DNA of 64,000 nt from Adineta vaga (taxonomy: Eukaryota; Rotifera): assembly GCA_021613535.1 (NCBI GenBank), contig CP075494.1, forward strand, positions 5,456,001 to 5,520,000. Direction: 5' to 3'. The notes beneath the pieces are model-generated. The model saw only the letters and a program-made list of their open reading frames with translations. It was not told the origin of the DNA and ran no database searches. Of this stretch, positions 34,438-44,765 are shown one piece after another; the first letter of the stretch is position 1, and each line of letters opens with the position of its first letter. Both the position numbers and the translations under genes were made by a program.

Positions 34438-35820
34438 TTAATAGCCTATACAACCGAGTGAATCAACTAAAGTACGAAAACGAGTCGATTTTTTTGATGG
34501 ATTTGAATCAAGATCAAAGTATTTCAAAGTCTTATTTTCATGACGAATGATATCGGTCAATAGTTTTACACCTCTCTTACTAATTTGATTATCAGCGAGA
34601 TATAATTGAGTGATATTCGTATTTGTTTTGAGCATTTCAGCTAAATATCGTACTCCTTGATCGGTGATATAATTTCTAGTTAGACTTAGTAGTTGAATCG
34701 AAGAAATATTTGATGTCAATGTTTGAGCTAAAATTTCAACGCTTAAATCATAGAGACCAGTTTCACGAAGATATAATTCTTTTAAACTGTAGTTGTTTGA
34801 CAAGGCAGTGACTAAGATTGACATACATTCAAGAGTAATATAATTATTATCTAATAAAAGTTTTCTGCATGCTTTGCCGATGATAGCATGTTGAGTAATG
34901 ATAGACATATCGTTCATAGTTAGATTTTGATACGTTAAATTCATTTCTCCATGATGTTGATGAAGATCAATGAGTCGTTTCAATCTAGGATTTGAATAAG
35001 CAGCTACATCTCTTTCGATCGTAGTAGTTACTGTTGATGATGGAACTGTTTTAGGTGGAATTGATGAACGATAACCACTGGACATATCGTAAAAATCAAT
35101 GAGTGGTAGTGATAGTTCGTATTCTTTTACTTGAATAATTTCTAGATCATTTCTTCGATCAAGATATCGAACAAATTGAAATTGTGTTGGAAGCAGAAGA
35201 TATTCATTTCGAGAAGGATCCGATGAATGTCGTTCGATAAATTTTGCATTTCGACATTCGAATGCAAAGACTGTTCTTGTTTTCGTATAGAACGTAGTCT
35301 GTTTAAATGATTGTGGTAGTTTAACAGATAGAGAGCAGAATGTGAAGTCCCAGAAGACAAGATAATTATCTCGTCGAATTTGTCGAGTTCGATCATGTTC
35401 AATTTCTTGATGAAAAGTAATTCTAGTCGATGGAAGACGATTCAAAGCAGTATATAATAAACTTAAATAGCATTTCCAGCGATTGAGTTGAGCATGATTT
35501 TGATCTCGAAGAGTCTTATTTAACACAAAATAAACACATTGATCATATGGTAGCGATCTCATCGAGAAAAGATAGATTGCAGCTGATTCGTCAGATGAAA
35601 GACCATCTGAAGGATTTTTACAGTTGTCTTTTGCTTGTGTTACTTTTTCGAGAATTTCTGGTAGAATTTCGACAAGTGGTTTCACCGCATTTTCTAATGA
35701 AATATCAGACGTTAGAAGTTCTACATCAATATGAAATGCCATATTTTGTGGTTCTTGAACAATATTTGTTGAATAAAATTTCTCATTTGATGTTACATTA
35801 TCAGTGTACACGTATGTCAT
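34438..35820 (-). CDS. ART-LRR protein with degenerate ART catalytic motifs
   Basis: A single exon encodes 460 residues. Residues 75-225 match the bdelloid ART domain: SSDESAAIYLFSM, then LNKTLRDQNHAQLNRWKCYL, then ALNRLPSTRITFHQE. In active relatives the last position is a W-R-G type arginine; here HQ stands in its place. The serine block is FTFCSLS, and the acidic pair is reduced to one glutamate (RNEY at 204-207). Residues 290-455 contain about five leucine-rich repeats of NLR/RNI type (ELYLRETGLYDLSVEILAQTL, QLYLADNQISKRGV). It is convergent with the TPR-ART gene, 54 bp apart. An intact frame with damaged active-site motifs suggests a pseudo-enzyme or binding role. The alternative is ART-derived early decay. 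Confidence 0.8.
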   Translation of the reverse strand: MTYVYTDNVTSNEKFYSTNIVQEPQNMAFHIDVELLTSDISLENAVKPLVEILPEILEKVTQAKDNCKNPSDGLSSDESAAIYLFSMRSLPYDQCVYFVLNKTLRDQNHAQLNRWKCYLSLLYTALNRLPSTRITFHQEIEHDRTRQIRRDNYLVFWDFTFCSLSVKLPQSFKQTTFYTKTRTVFAFECRNAKFIERHSSDPSRNEYLLLPTQFQFVRYLDRRNDLEIIQVKEYELSLPLIDFYDMSSGYRSSIPPKTVPSSTVTTTIERDVAAYSNPRLKRLIDLHQHHGEMNLTYQNLTMNDMSIITQHAIIGKACRKLLLDNNYITLECMSILVTALSNNYSLKELYLRETGLYDLSVEILAQTLTSNISSIQLLSLTRNYITDQGVRYLAEMLKTNTNITQLYLADNQISKRGVKLLTDIIRHENKTLKYFDLDSNPSKKSTRFRTLVDSLGCIGY

Positions 35821-36204
35821 TTGTATCTTTCTATGTTCTCGTTACAAAATGAAATGTACATAAAAGAACGTTTGTTATCCTTTTTAAAAAGAAAAAGAAT
35901 GAATAATACTGATGACGTTGACTGCTGAGTCATACCTGTAAACTTATATACTGTTCGGATCGAAATTATTTCAACGTTTCTTTCTTTTCTGAATACGAAC
36001 AAAAAAAGAGAAATACTTTTCTCACTCTGTCCTTTACCTTTGGATTGTCAAAATAGTTGCGAAAGATATCATTTTATTTCAAAGTAGATTTTATTATCTT
36101 GTTTTCTGCTATTATAAAAGGTTAACATAAGTAATTTGAAGATGATGAAAAAGCAAACAAACTATAAATTAGTTCTGCAAGCATATATTCTGAATATAAT
36201 TTGT
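35821..36204. other. Intergenic, no gene seen
   Basis: AT-rich spacer between the 3' end of the SPRY-META gene and the 5' end of the ART-LRR gene, both on the minus strand. No distinct motif is seen. Confidence 0.4.
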
Positions 36205-37172
36205 TTAATTAAAGATATTTTGTGTAACTGCTGATGGTCCTGCCTTTGTAAAACGTTCTAATCGAACTTGTTCACCATTCTTTGTTTGAATAATTAATTG
36301 TCCTTGTCCTTGAACATTTAAACGTTGAATATTAGAAATTAAACCACTGACTACTGTTTCTTTTTCCATTTCTTCAGGAGGACCTGCCATCATTGTTGAC
36401 ATGACATGAGATGGTTTCCATTCGTTTAATGATGAAGTAAATTCCAATCGACAACTTAAATTGTTCACGACGCGTGCATATAGATGATACATATGTTGAC
36501 TTCCATCTTGTCGTTGTATTTCTAATTGACAGCCAATACATTCTGAATGTTGAGGAAAATCGACAATTTTCCAATCACCTTCAACGCCATTATATTGTGG
36601 TGCAGTACGATTTAATCCACTTGGGATATTCTGTGAACGAGATATTTTTACTTTACCATTCGAACTGAAGCTGACAACTATTCGAAAGAAAGAAATTCAT
36701 AGAAACAAATCTTTAGAAGAAACACTATTTTACTTGGATATAATGGCTTGGAATAGGGAGATTGAAAATGAAATGCTAGACCCAATGGTCGATTATTATG
36801 AAACAAATACACTTTCATTTCTGCATCAGTTAATTGTAATAAGATGCCAACTTTATCACCTTGTTTTATTTGATCACCAAATGATTCAACAAGAAGACAA
36901 CCACCATCCGATAAATTACCTAAATATTTCATTGCTTTTAAACCCCAACCACTTTGAAAACCTTGATCTGTTGTTAAACCAACTGATACACCACCTTGTT
37001 CTTCAGCTTCGTTTACATCTATTTCCCAAAAATATTGTCCATTTTTATCAGCTGGGTCTTTGTATAAAACATTGATCGGACTACCATAACCACTAGCACT
37101 TGTACATGTAATAGTATCACCACTGACATTGACAGCAGATGTATTTTCACTTTGTTCAACAGACCACGACAT
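36205..37172 (-). CDS. SPRY domain and META-like domain fusion
   Basis: Two exons (37172-36734 and 36677-36205, 56-bp intron) join in frame to 303 residues. The ATG at 37172 is preferred over the one at 37193, because the in-frame extension adds only seven hydrophobic residues. Residues 20-165 are SPRY-like (GQYFWEIDV, GGVSVGLTTDQGF, GDKVGILLQL, VYLFHNNRPLG). Residues 175-300 match a META-like domain (GDWKIVDFP, MYHLYARVVNNLS, VMSTMMAGPPEEMEKE), known from bacterial HslJ-type and protist proteins. SPRY domains bind protein partners; META domains are often stress- or motility-linked, with no known enzymatic activity. There are no transmembrane segments, so the protein is probably cytosolic. 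Confidence 0.78.
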
Positions 37173-38029
37173 AGTCTTGATAAGAAATATCAATAAATTA
37201 ATGTACTAAAATAGAAAAAGAATTCAAGAGTTTTATGATAAAATATATTTTATCAATATTGAATAGGTTAAAAAGATCCGATGAGTACCTTTCTATTTAG
37301 AATGATAATAAAACGAGAAAAAAAAACAAGTTATATAAAGGACTCATTGAATGATTCATCTGTTGTTTTTATTATTGATAGATGCTAATGAAATATTATA
37401 GTATAAGAACGAACCTAGAAAATCGTTTCTTTCTTTTTACACGATTGATGGATATATAATAACAGTCTATCGAGAAGGTTATGTATGATATAAAATCAGT
37501 GGGAGAGAGAGAAAAAAAAGAAAGTGATATAGAATATATATGTATTTATCGTGAATCAGACATGTGATATAAAATAATTTGAAAGATGATCTAGTGACAG
37601 TGAGTGAAGAGTACAGAGAGAGAGAGAAAACAAATATTTGAAATATCAATGATTGATTGGAGAGAGTAGATGAATAAGAAGACAGTATGATCATAACGAA
37701 AGATGGCGTTTCTTTATTGATCGTTATTCTTAATATTAGTTTTGATAATAAATAGTTATCAGAGAACTTTCTGAAATAAAAGACACAGTAAATAATTTAG
37801 ATAAACGAAACTGATTTGCGGATCTAGTAAAAAAATCCCATAAAATATTATAAAAAAAAACAGAATAATTCAATTGAAAAACGTATAGAGGACAAAGCTG
37901 AGCGATATAAAATTATTTTATGACTCATGTTTTGTTGTTATCAACGAGTGAGTATAGACGAGATGATTGTTCCCTCATATCACCATTCTTTGCATTCATA
38001 TCTGTTTCTTTTGCTTTCTCATTTGTTTC
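37173..38029. other. Intergenic with GA-rich low-complexity patches
   Basis: Low-complexity GA-rich stretches occur near 37500-37515 and 37616-37630. No coding exon is supported. The region separates two divergent start codons (37172 minus and 38030 plus) and should hold both promoters. Confidence 0.4.
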
Positions 38030-38529
38030 ATGATGTCAAGTAAGTGAAATTGTTAAATATATTCTAATTTAATGCTTTTATTCTAGTTACTGGAAATCCA
38101 CGAAGTCCGAAGATCCTCCTTCTCGATTTATCAGATCTTCCAACGAAAGAACTACATCTTATCGTTGTACATTGTCCAACCGTTAGTGACCTAGCCATTC
38201 AAACAGAGAAATATCCGTCACACGCTCTCATTATTGCTTGTCGATCGAATAATTTGAATGATTTAATACCTGTTCTATCAGATATAACACTTGATGCATT
38301 ATATATTTGGAATATTGGTGAAAAACTGAACGCTAGTCTTGAATCATGGTGGCTGAAAACAACTATTGTACATAATGACAAACAATTAATGCGGCATTTA
38401 TGTACAAAAAGTGTACTTTGTTTTTATAGTGAAGGACTGGAACATAAAAAAAATGGAGACGCAGGAGTGGCTAATCGATGTTTATTGGATGCATCGCATG
38501 TACTAAACTACGCAAGGCAGTTTGTTTAA
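38030..38529 (+). CDS. Small receiver-like alpha-beta protein, unknown function
   Basis: A 10-bp first exon (38030-38039, ATG ATG TCA A) splices across a 47-bp intron to 38087-38529, giving 150 residues in a closed frame. The sequence alternates short hydrophobic strands and helices (PKILLLDLSDL, LHLIVVHCPT, HALIIACRSNNLNDLIPVL, ALYIWNIG), as in a receiver or flavodoxin fold. Order and length recall the N-terminal domain of bdelloid TPR-ART proteins, including residues 72-160 of the one at 30460. This could be a stand-alone version of that module. No catalytic residues are recognised. The family is not identified with confidence. Confidence 0.6.
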
Positions 38530-39293
38530 TGTTAATGCTTTTTCTTTTAATCAAATCAGATATATAAACTTATGAATTGTTCGAAACAATGAACAAGTTA
38601 ACTTTCTATTTTTATTTGTTGTTCAAATTTTTTTTTAAAATACATACTTTTGTAATTTAAAATAATGAATTGATATCTTATTTTCTTTCTTCAAATCTCA
38701 TGTACAAAACAACAACAACGGCATCTAAATTAAGAAGTCTGTTTTAATCCTCTGTATAAGATGTTGATATATGTATCATTTGTCGATCTTATTGTTCTAC
38801 AATGAGAAAAAAAAGAAACTATTTTATTTATAATAGCGAATATCCATTCGTCGTTTGTTATTATGTTCTTTCTCCGAAAGTAGAATTAAACTTGAAAATG
38901 TACTCGAATAATATTTATAAAGAACGTTATATAAAGCGATACAAAAAAAAATGCCGATCAATAGGATTGTGAAGCATATGGGTTTCTCTCACGACTGAAA
39001 TCAATGTAGAATAAACGTAAATTTATTTTCGTTCTTTTTGTATTTTTGAGAATGAATATATTTACTACTTAACACATAGTAGTATTATGGACAAAAATAA
39101 CAAAAAAAAACTCATATTTCTTTAATATGTAAACTACTATGAATGTCTGTCTGTCTGTCTACCTGTCTGTTGTAAATAAGAATAATTAGGAAGAGAGAAA
39201 AAAAAACTCACTCTGTATAATCAATACTAAATCTATTGAAATAGGTCTATTTTTAAAGCATCGTCTTTCGGCGAATCGAAGGGACCAGACGCT
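38530..39293. other. Intergenic with a TCTG tetranucleotide run
   Basis: AT-rich. A short TCTG microsatellite lies at about 39144-39170. No coding exon is supported. Confidence 0.4.
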
Positions 39294-39598
39294 GGAAACT
39301 TCCAATGTTAATAAATCAATAAATACCGAGACTAACACCTGATGTTTTTCTTCATTTATACGATATCCAGTATAGACAGAAGATATTCACTGTATATAAG
39401 ACCAGGTATATCAATCAAATCTCAAACATACATTACATACCATACAGTGATATTCAAAGAAGGTAAGGAAGTATTCTTTTGAAGAAATAAGAGTTCATTC
39501 TTGGCTAACTAGGTCTACATACATGATAGAATTTCTAGACAGAGAATATGTGTCTCGTACATTCATTACTTGAATACTTAATCATATCTCTGTTATAG
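39294..39598 (+). promoter_or_regulatory. Putative heat-shock element, TATA box and 5'UTR intron
   Basis: GGAAACTTCC at 39294-39303 contains GAA-nn-TTC, a two-unit heat-shock element. A TATATAAG box follows at 39393-39400. A leader intron fits 39463-39598 (AG|GTAAGG donor, TATAG acceptor), ending just before the ATG of the small gene at 39614. Two units alone are weak evidence for heat-shock factor binding. Confidence 0.4.
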
Positions 39599-39613
39599 GT
39601 AAAAAAAACAATA

Positions 39614-39802
39614 ATGTCCAGCTACAACAATAATAGTTATGATAGACTTGAAGAAGCAATGAATGGAATGATCGTTAGTGCTAACAGTGGTCAGTCGGAT
39701 CTTTTTAATGCATACTGTAATCAAGGAATGAATATATTATCAAATTCATTCTCGAGTTCGAACTGTTCTCAATCGGGAAGTGGTAGTTATGATAACAAAT
39801 GA
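39614..39802 (+). CDS. Small Ser/Asn-rich protein, 62 aa
   Basis: The frame encodes 62 residues, rich in Ser, Asn and Gly (SSYNNNSYDR at the start, SGSGSYDNK at the end), with one amphipathic stretch (LEEAMNGMIVSANS). There is no signal peptide or membrane helix. Support comes from its setting: a TATA box about 220 bp upstream, a well-formed 136-bp leader intron ending 15 bp before the ATG, and a normal stop. No family is recognised. A disordered stress-related protein would fit the composition, but that is speculation. Confidence 0.5.
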   Translation: MSSYNNNSYDRLEEAMNGMIVSANSGQSDLFNAYCNQGMNILSNSFSSSNCSQSGSGSYDNK

Positions 39803-41005
39803 TTTGACTGAATATTTACCGTTGGTTTGATGAAATGAAAGAAATCGTTGGCATTCCTGTATATTTAACACTTTAAGTTGTTTTTTGCATCTATTATCTT
39901 ATGATCTTTAGCTTAACTGCATCGAATTTCAATATTATTTAGATTTTTTTCATTGTAGAAAACTGAGAAATAGTTTAGTATTTGTACAAACGTTTTTTTT
40001 CTGTTCACATTTGTCAAGGTCCTAATTTCAATTCAAAATAGCACATCTTCACTAGGATGTAAAATGTCAATGAATACTTATTTTCTTTTTTGCTGTTTTG
40101 CCCAACAGTTATACTCTTTTTTTCAAAGTGCTTCGACACAAAAATAAAGGAATTCAAGCATCGAAGTCAATTTCTAATGATTCAGTAAAATTTTCTTATA
40201 ATTTATTGATATTCCCAATGAATTTTTTCGTTACTTTATGCATAACAAAGTACCACTCGTATTGTCTGACGTGATTCTATTAAAGTGTGAATCTTTATAA
40301 ATGAAATACATACTATCATTTCATGTCTCTACAAATATATCTGAAATGAACATCTTTCATCAATTTTCTCAAGTATTTGTTCGGAAGATTCTACGTATCA
40401 GAACTCAACAAGAAGCGAAGTGATTCACTTTGTGGTACATTATGCTAGCATCTCGTTATCAAGACAAAATTTGTTATTGCTGAGCAAAAACTATCTATTA
40501 TGATCACGAAAAGACAAAGTTTCGTTTAAAAACATGTGTTTACTTTATATTCATTGAAAATATGTCACCATGTTAACGTAAATTGCAACAATTCTTCAAG
40601 ACAATAGAATTCCATTTTCATGACTCACCTCTTATAACATAAAACAGAACAGAAAAAAAAACATGTAGCTGGGTAAAAATTCATATTTGAAAATAAGCTT
40701 ACTATTTACATTAACTATTTCTTGCTTCGGTGGTATTTGGTATCGTTGAAATATTCAGATAAGAAGCTAGTTCATCGAATGTGTTTTGCAAGATTTTTTT
40801 TTGAATCTCACATGTGTAGCTAGTTCTTTTGTAAGAGAGACATGAGTAACATTCAAAATAGAAATCCCCAGTGATATATTAATATATATATATATATAGT
40901 TGTGACAATAAGGCGCTGCATTCATTTCGTTTATCTTTTTTTTGAATCTGGTATTCATTTTAGAGTTGATTTTATTTAGATATCTATTAGAAAGTAAGAT
41001 TTCGA
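39803..41005. other. Intergenic, no gene seen
   Basis: About 1.2 kb of AT-rich sequence with no supported exon. A short (TA)n run lies near 40882-40898, about 110 bp before the RBR start codon. Confidence 0.4.
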
Positions 41006-42361
41006 ATGGCATGTGCTCTTGATCCTGGAAATTTGGATTCTGATTCCGAATCATCAGAGAGTTTTGATGAGGCATGGCAAGCTGATCTAGCACTTATTCG
41101 TGAACTTACTCGACAAGAAAAACAAGCAGAAGATGATAGAATACTTGCAGCAAGACTTGCTGGAGTTACTCTCGATGAAATTCCTGAGAATGTTAGAAAG
41201 ATGGCAATACTAACAGAGGATCATCATAATACGATCAAAAGAAAAGGTATTCTACCTATTATTCTCCTAATTTTTACAATATGAATAGAATTGTTTTAGT
41301 AATTAAAAATAATGCTACAACTGATTTCACAACAAAAAAGACTAATCACGAATCTATTCTGTAAGTAATTATTTGTACATGTTCAGCTTCGAAATGTGCT
41401 TTTCTTTTAATAATATTAGAATGAAATGCGCTGTATGTATGGAACTCGTATCTAAAAATGATCCTCGTGTTCCATGCGGCCATGCTTATTGTATTGGATG
41501 TCTCAAAGAATTATTCACAACCTCAATGCAAGATGAAACTTTAATGCCACCACGATGCTGTCGTAAAGAAATCCCCACTGATTTAGCAAGATTAACTTTG
41601 AAAGAAACAGAAGATTTCAATGCTAAACGTTTAGAATATTCGACAATAGATCGTCTCTACTGTTCACAACCTACATGCTCAACATTTATCCCTCCATCAT
41701 TAATCATTGATAGCATTGGAACATGTCCAAAGTATGTATGAAATTCAACGCAACTATCTTTCCTTATTTGTTTATTGTATAGTTCTAAATGTCGAACGAC
41801 AACGTGTGCTATTTGTAAAGGAGCTAGTCATGGTAATCTCGACTGTCCAAAAGATGATGATACAGCAGCTCTTTTAGCAGCAGCTAAAGAAGCAGGTTGG
41901 ACTCGATGTTATCGTTGTCGAGCAGTTGTAGAATTAACTCATGGATGTTATCATATAACATGCCGATGTCGTGCTGAATTTTGTTATCTATGTTCAACAC
42001 CATGGAAAAATTGTCCCTGTGCTCAATGGGATGAAGCACGTTTAATTGAAGAAGCTCGTGTCCGTACTGCTAGGTAAATTTTTCAGAATAACTTGTAACA
42101 CAAATAATGATTTTCTTTTCTACGAACAGAGTTCCTCTTGCTCATCTTCGACAGGTTAATGTCGGATTAAATTTACAAGAACGTGTAAATCAAATGGTTA
42201 ATCAACTACGTAATGATCATGAATGTCAACATACAGCATGGGCTTATACTCGTGGTGGTGGTCGGTGCGAAGAATGTCGTGACTATTTACCGCAGTATCT
42301 ATACCGTTGTCAACGTTGTCACTTAATGGCTTGTAATCGATGTCGACGTAATCGATTTTAA
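41006..42361 (+). CDS. RBR-type E3 ubiquitin ligase
   Basis: Five exons (41006-41246, 41300-41360, 41420-41731, 41783-42073, 42130-42361) give 378 residues in one frame. An acidic N-terminal region (about 1-80) leads to RING1, beginning KCAVCMELV at about 103 with PCGHAYCIGC. An IBR segment follows (RLYCSQPTCSTF, CRTTTCAICK). RING2 reads WTRCYRCRAVVELTHGCYHITCRC, in which the Cys of HGC is the expected catalytic cysteine that accepts ubiquitin before transfer. A further Cys-rich zinc-ribbon-like tail ends the protein (CEECRDYLPQYLYRCQRCHLMAC). RBR ligases combine RING and HECT chemistry; the substrate here is unknown. A ribbon after RING2 is less usual. Confidence 0.9.
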
Positions 42362-42481
42362 TTACATCGAACTTGACTCTTTGATTTTATATTTATCACG
42401 TTTAATAGTTTATTTCATATTTATTAACAAAGAAAAATAAAAAAAACTACATAAATGCTAAATTACATAGGTATGAGAAAT

Positions 42482-43855
42482 TTAGAATAAGATGAATAAT
42501 ATGAATAAAATAACAATATTATGCACTTTAAATAATCTAGAAGCGGCATTACTACTATCGATAGTTTCATTAAGAATAGTAATATTTGAATTTTGGTTGT
42601 ATTGTACTCGATAAAGACGATTATTTCCATCTTCACTAAACAATATACTACCATCTTTCATTACAAGTATTCCTACTGGACGTCCATATGTATCTGGACC
42701 AGACGGATTTGTCAAAAAACCATGTACAAAATCTTCATAAAAACCAAGAGGTCGATTTGTAGTACTATTAAAGGGAATAAACACAATTTTATAACCTGTT
42801 CCATTATTTCTATTCCATGAACCACGAAATGCAGCAAATGCACCATTTTGATATCGACTAGGAAATTGTGTACCTGTATAAAAACGCATATCAAGAACAG
42901 CTGAATGAGCTTGAAAGAGAACATCTGGTGTTCGTGTTTGTGCGACTAAATCGAGTCGTTCACTTGTTCCATTGGTAAGAATTCGTCGTGGATCAGTTAA
43001 ATTAGAACTCATATATGCATATGGCCATCCATAAAAATCATTTTGTTGAACACGTGTGAAATAATCAGGTACCAAATCATCACCAAGTTCATCTCGTTCT
43101 TGACAAGTCGTATACAAATCATTTGTAATCGGATGAAATGCTAGACCAACAGCATTTCGTAGACCAGATGCAAATGTTGTTTGATTACTACCATTAAGAT
43201 TAGCTTGTTGAACTGATGCTCGTGGTAATGATTCAATATTAACGTTTGATTCTGAGCCAATACTAATATACATTCGATTACCATCTGGTGATATAACAAC
43301 AGTTCGAGTGGAATGTCCTGCACTAGGATAAGTCATAACTATTTCACCTGTTCCAGTAATATTTCGACTTCCGGATGTCCATTGGTATCGTCGAGTAGCA
43401 TCTCTATTTCCAACATAGAAATATCCATTGGAAAAAGCCATACCAAATGGATAGTTGAGTCCATTCGTGGCATCAGCAAATGTGATACGTTGATCAGGAT
43501 AACCATCCTGATTGTTATCTAATAGACAAGATATTCGATTGATACTCGGCTCACTAACAAGAATATCATTTGAAGGTGTATAGAGAAGATATCGTGGTCC
43601 TGATAGTTCAGTCATATATAATTGTACTGAAAATCCTTGTGGAACATAAAGAATTGGATCAGCAGGGACAGAAATAACTCGTGCACCTTTAGTTGTTGAT
43701 GCTGTTGCATACGGTTGCGGTAAACTAGCAACTGTAATATAAATCGATTGTGGAACAAAAGTTACATTTGTACTATCAGTTTGATGAATTTTATCAGCTG
43801 AAATTAACAATATAGCGAAGAAAAACTTAATCGTAATAAACATATTTGTACTCAA
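42482..43855 (-). CDS. Sorbosone/glucose dehydrogenase-like secreted beta-propeller
   Basis: A single exon encodes 457 residues with a signal peptide (about 1-20) and a hydrophobic C-terminus (about 445-457) that could be a GPI-anchor signal. The body matches PQQ-type L-sorbosone/glucose dehydrogenases: PQGFSVQLYMTELSGPRYLLYTP, LNYPFGMAFSNGYFYVGN, VVISPDGNRMYISIGS, FASGLRNAVGLAFHP, ELGDDLVPDYFT, FYGWPYAY, then GRPVGILVMKDGSILFSEDGNNRLYRV. These oxidise sugar aldehydes with pyrroloquinoline quinone as cofactor. The family is mainly bacterial and fungal; a lack of introns in this intron-rich neighbourhood fits horizontal origin, though that is not proven. Many N-glycosylation sites fit secretion in a eukaryote. 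Confidence 0.85.
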   Translation of the reverse strand: MSTNMFITIKFFFAILLISADKIHQTDSTNVTFVPQSIYITVASLPQPYATASTTKGARVISVPADPILYVPQGFSVQLYMTELSGPRYLLYTPSNDILVSEPSINRISCLLDNNQDGYPDQRITFADATNGLNYPFGMAFSNGYFYVGNRDATRRYQWTSGSRNITGTGEIVMTYPSAGHSTRTVVISPDGNRMYISIGSESNVNIESLPRASVQQANLNGSNQTTFASGLRNAVGLAFHPITNDLYTTCQERDELGDDLVPDYFTRVQQNDFYGWPYAYMSSNLTDPRRILTNGTSERLDLVAQTRTPDVLFQAHSAVLDMRFYTGTQFPSRYQNGAFAAFRGSWNRNNGTGYKIVFIPFNSTTNRPLGFYEDFVHGFLTNPSGPDTYGRPVGILVMKDGSILFSEDGNNRLYRVQYNQNSNITILNETIDSSNAASRLFKVHNIVILFILFILF

Positions 43856-44287
43856 TGATCGATCGTTGTCGTTTGCTTTGATATTATATTACTGATCAAA
43901 CAGAACGTTATTTATACACAAAAAATATCAAAGAACAAAATAAATATGCATATATATATATATATATATATACGATCGAACCATGTGGTACTCCATTAAC
44001 ATAATTGTTCTCTCTTATGTTTACTTCGTCATGTAAAGGTAGATTGTATAATTACATCTACAGTTCGATTGGTAGAAATAACCAGTAAGATGTAGCGTAC
44101 TTATAATAATTGAAAAGTTAAAAATAAAACGCACTTAATAATATATACTGCTTATTTACTTCAAGAATCAACACTATTTTCTATAGAATAATTTAATTTA
44201 TGTTTCGATATGCTACTTTATTTGTGCAAGATTAACATATAATGAATAAAATATTATATACAACAAATATTAACGTAAAAGTTTCGT
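43856..44287. other. Intergenic with TA dinucleotide run
   Basis: A (TA)n run lies at about 43950-43972. No coding exon is supported. It holds the promoter side of the dehydrogenase and the 3' side of the DxNxDG mini-gene. Confidence 0.4.
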
Positions 44288-44765
44288 TTAATGTTTGTGA
44301 TGTGCAGGTCCACCGCCAACATGACCATCGTGATTTAAATCCATATGAGTAATCTGTTCTGCTTTACCAATAAGACCTATCAATAAACCGATAAATATTT
44401 CTTTCAAATTTAGAAAATAATCCTTTACACACCTCCACCAGCACCTCCTCCTCCTCCTGCGTGAGCTGGCTGTCCTCCAACACGACCGTCATGATTTAAA
44501 TCCATATGAGTCATTTGTTCGGCTTTGCCAATCAGACCTATTGATAAACCGATAAATATTTATTATAAATTTAAAAAATAATCATTTACAAACCTCCACC
44601 AGCACCTCCTCCATGAGGTTTGTTACCTCCTCCAATACGACCATCGCCATTGATGTCTATACCTGTTTTTTCTTCGATTTTATTTGAAACAAAGGCTATA
44701 TTTAATGAAAAATTAAAGTTTTAAATAAAGATTTCATTGAAGTTAGTAAGAAAAAACGTACCCAT
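44288..44765 (-). CDS. Mini-protein with three DxNxDG calcium-loop repeats, one per exon (copy A)
   Basis: Four exons (44765-44762, 44695-44594, 44537-44433, 44376-44288) join to 99 residues. The first coding exon is only four bases, ATG plus G. Each of the other three exons encodes one repeat of about 35 residues: a short helix (LIGKAEQMTHM), a calcium-type loop DLNHDGRVGG, and a Gly/His/Pro-rich tail. The loop has D-x-N-x-D-G as in EF-hands and dockerins but lacks the bidentate Glu at position 12, so binding may differ. All internal introns are phase 1, which allows exon duplication without frame loss. No signal peptide is seen. A paralog with the same design is at 57950-58330. Function unknown. 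Confidence 0.75.

Noticed and set aside
39144-39170. TCTG run considered as a CRISPR-like or regulatory array
   Set aside because: It is a simple tetranucleotide microsatellite without spacers.
40767-41093. 108-codon minus-strand ORF across the RBR promoter
   Set aside because: It overlaps the first RBR exon antisense and includes a TA-repeat-coded low-complexity stretch.
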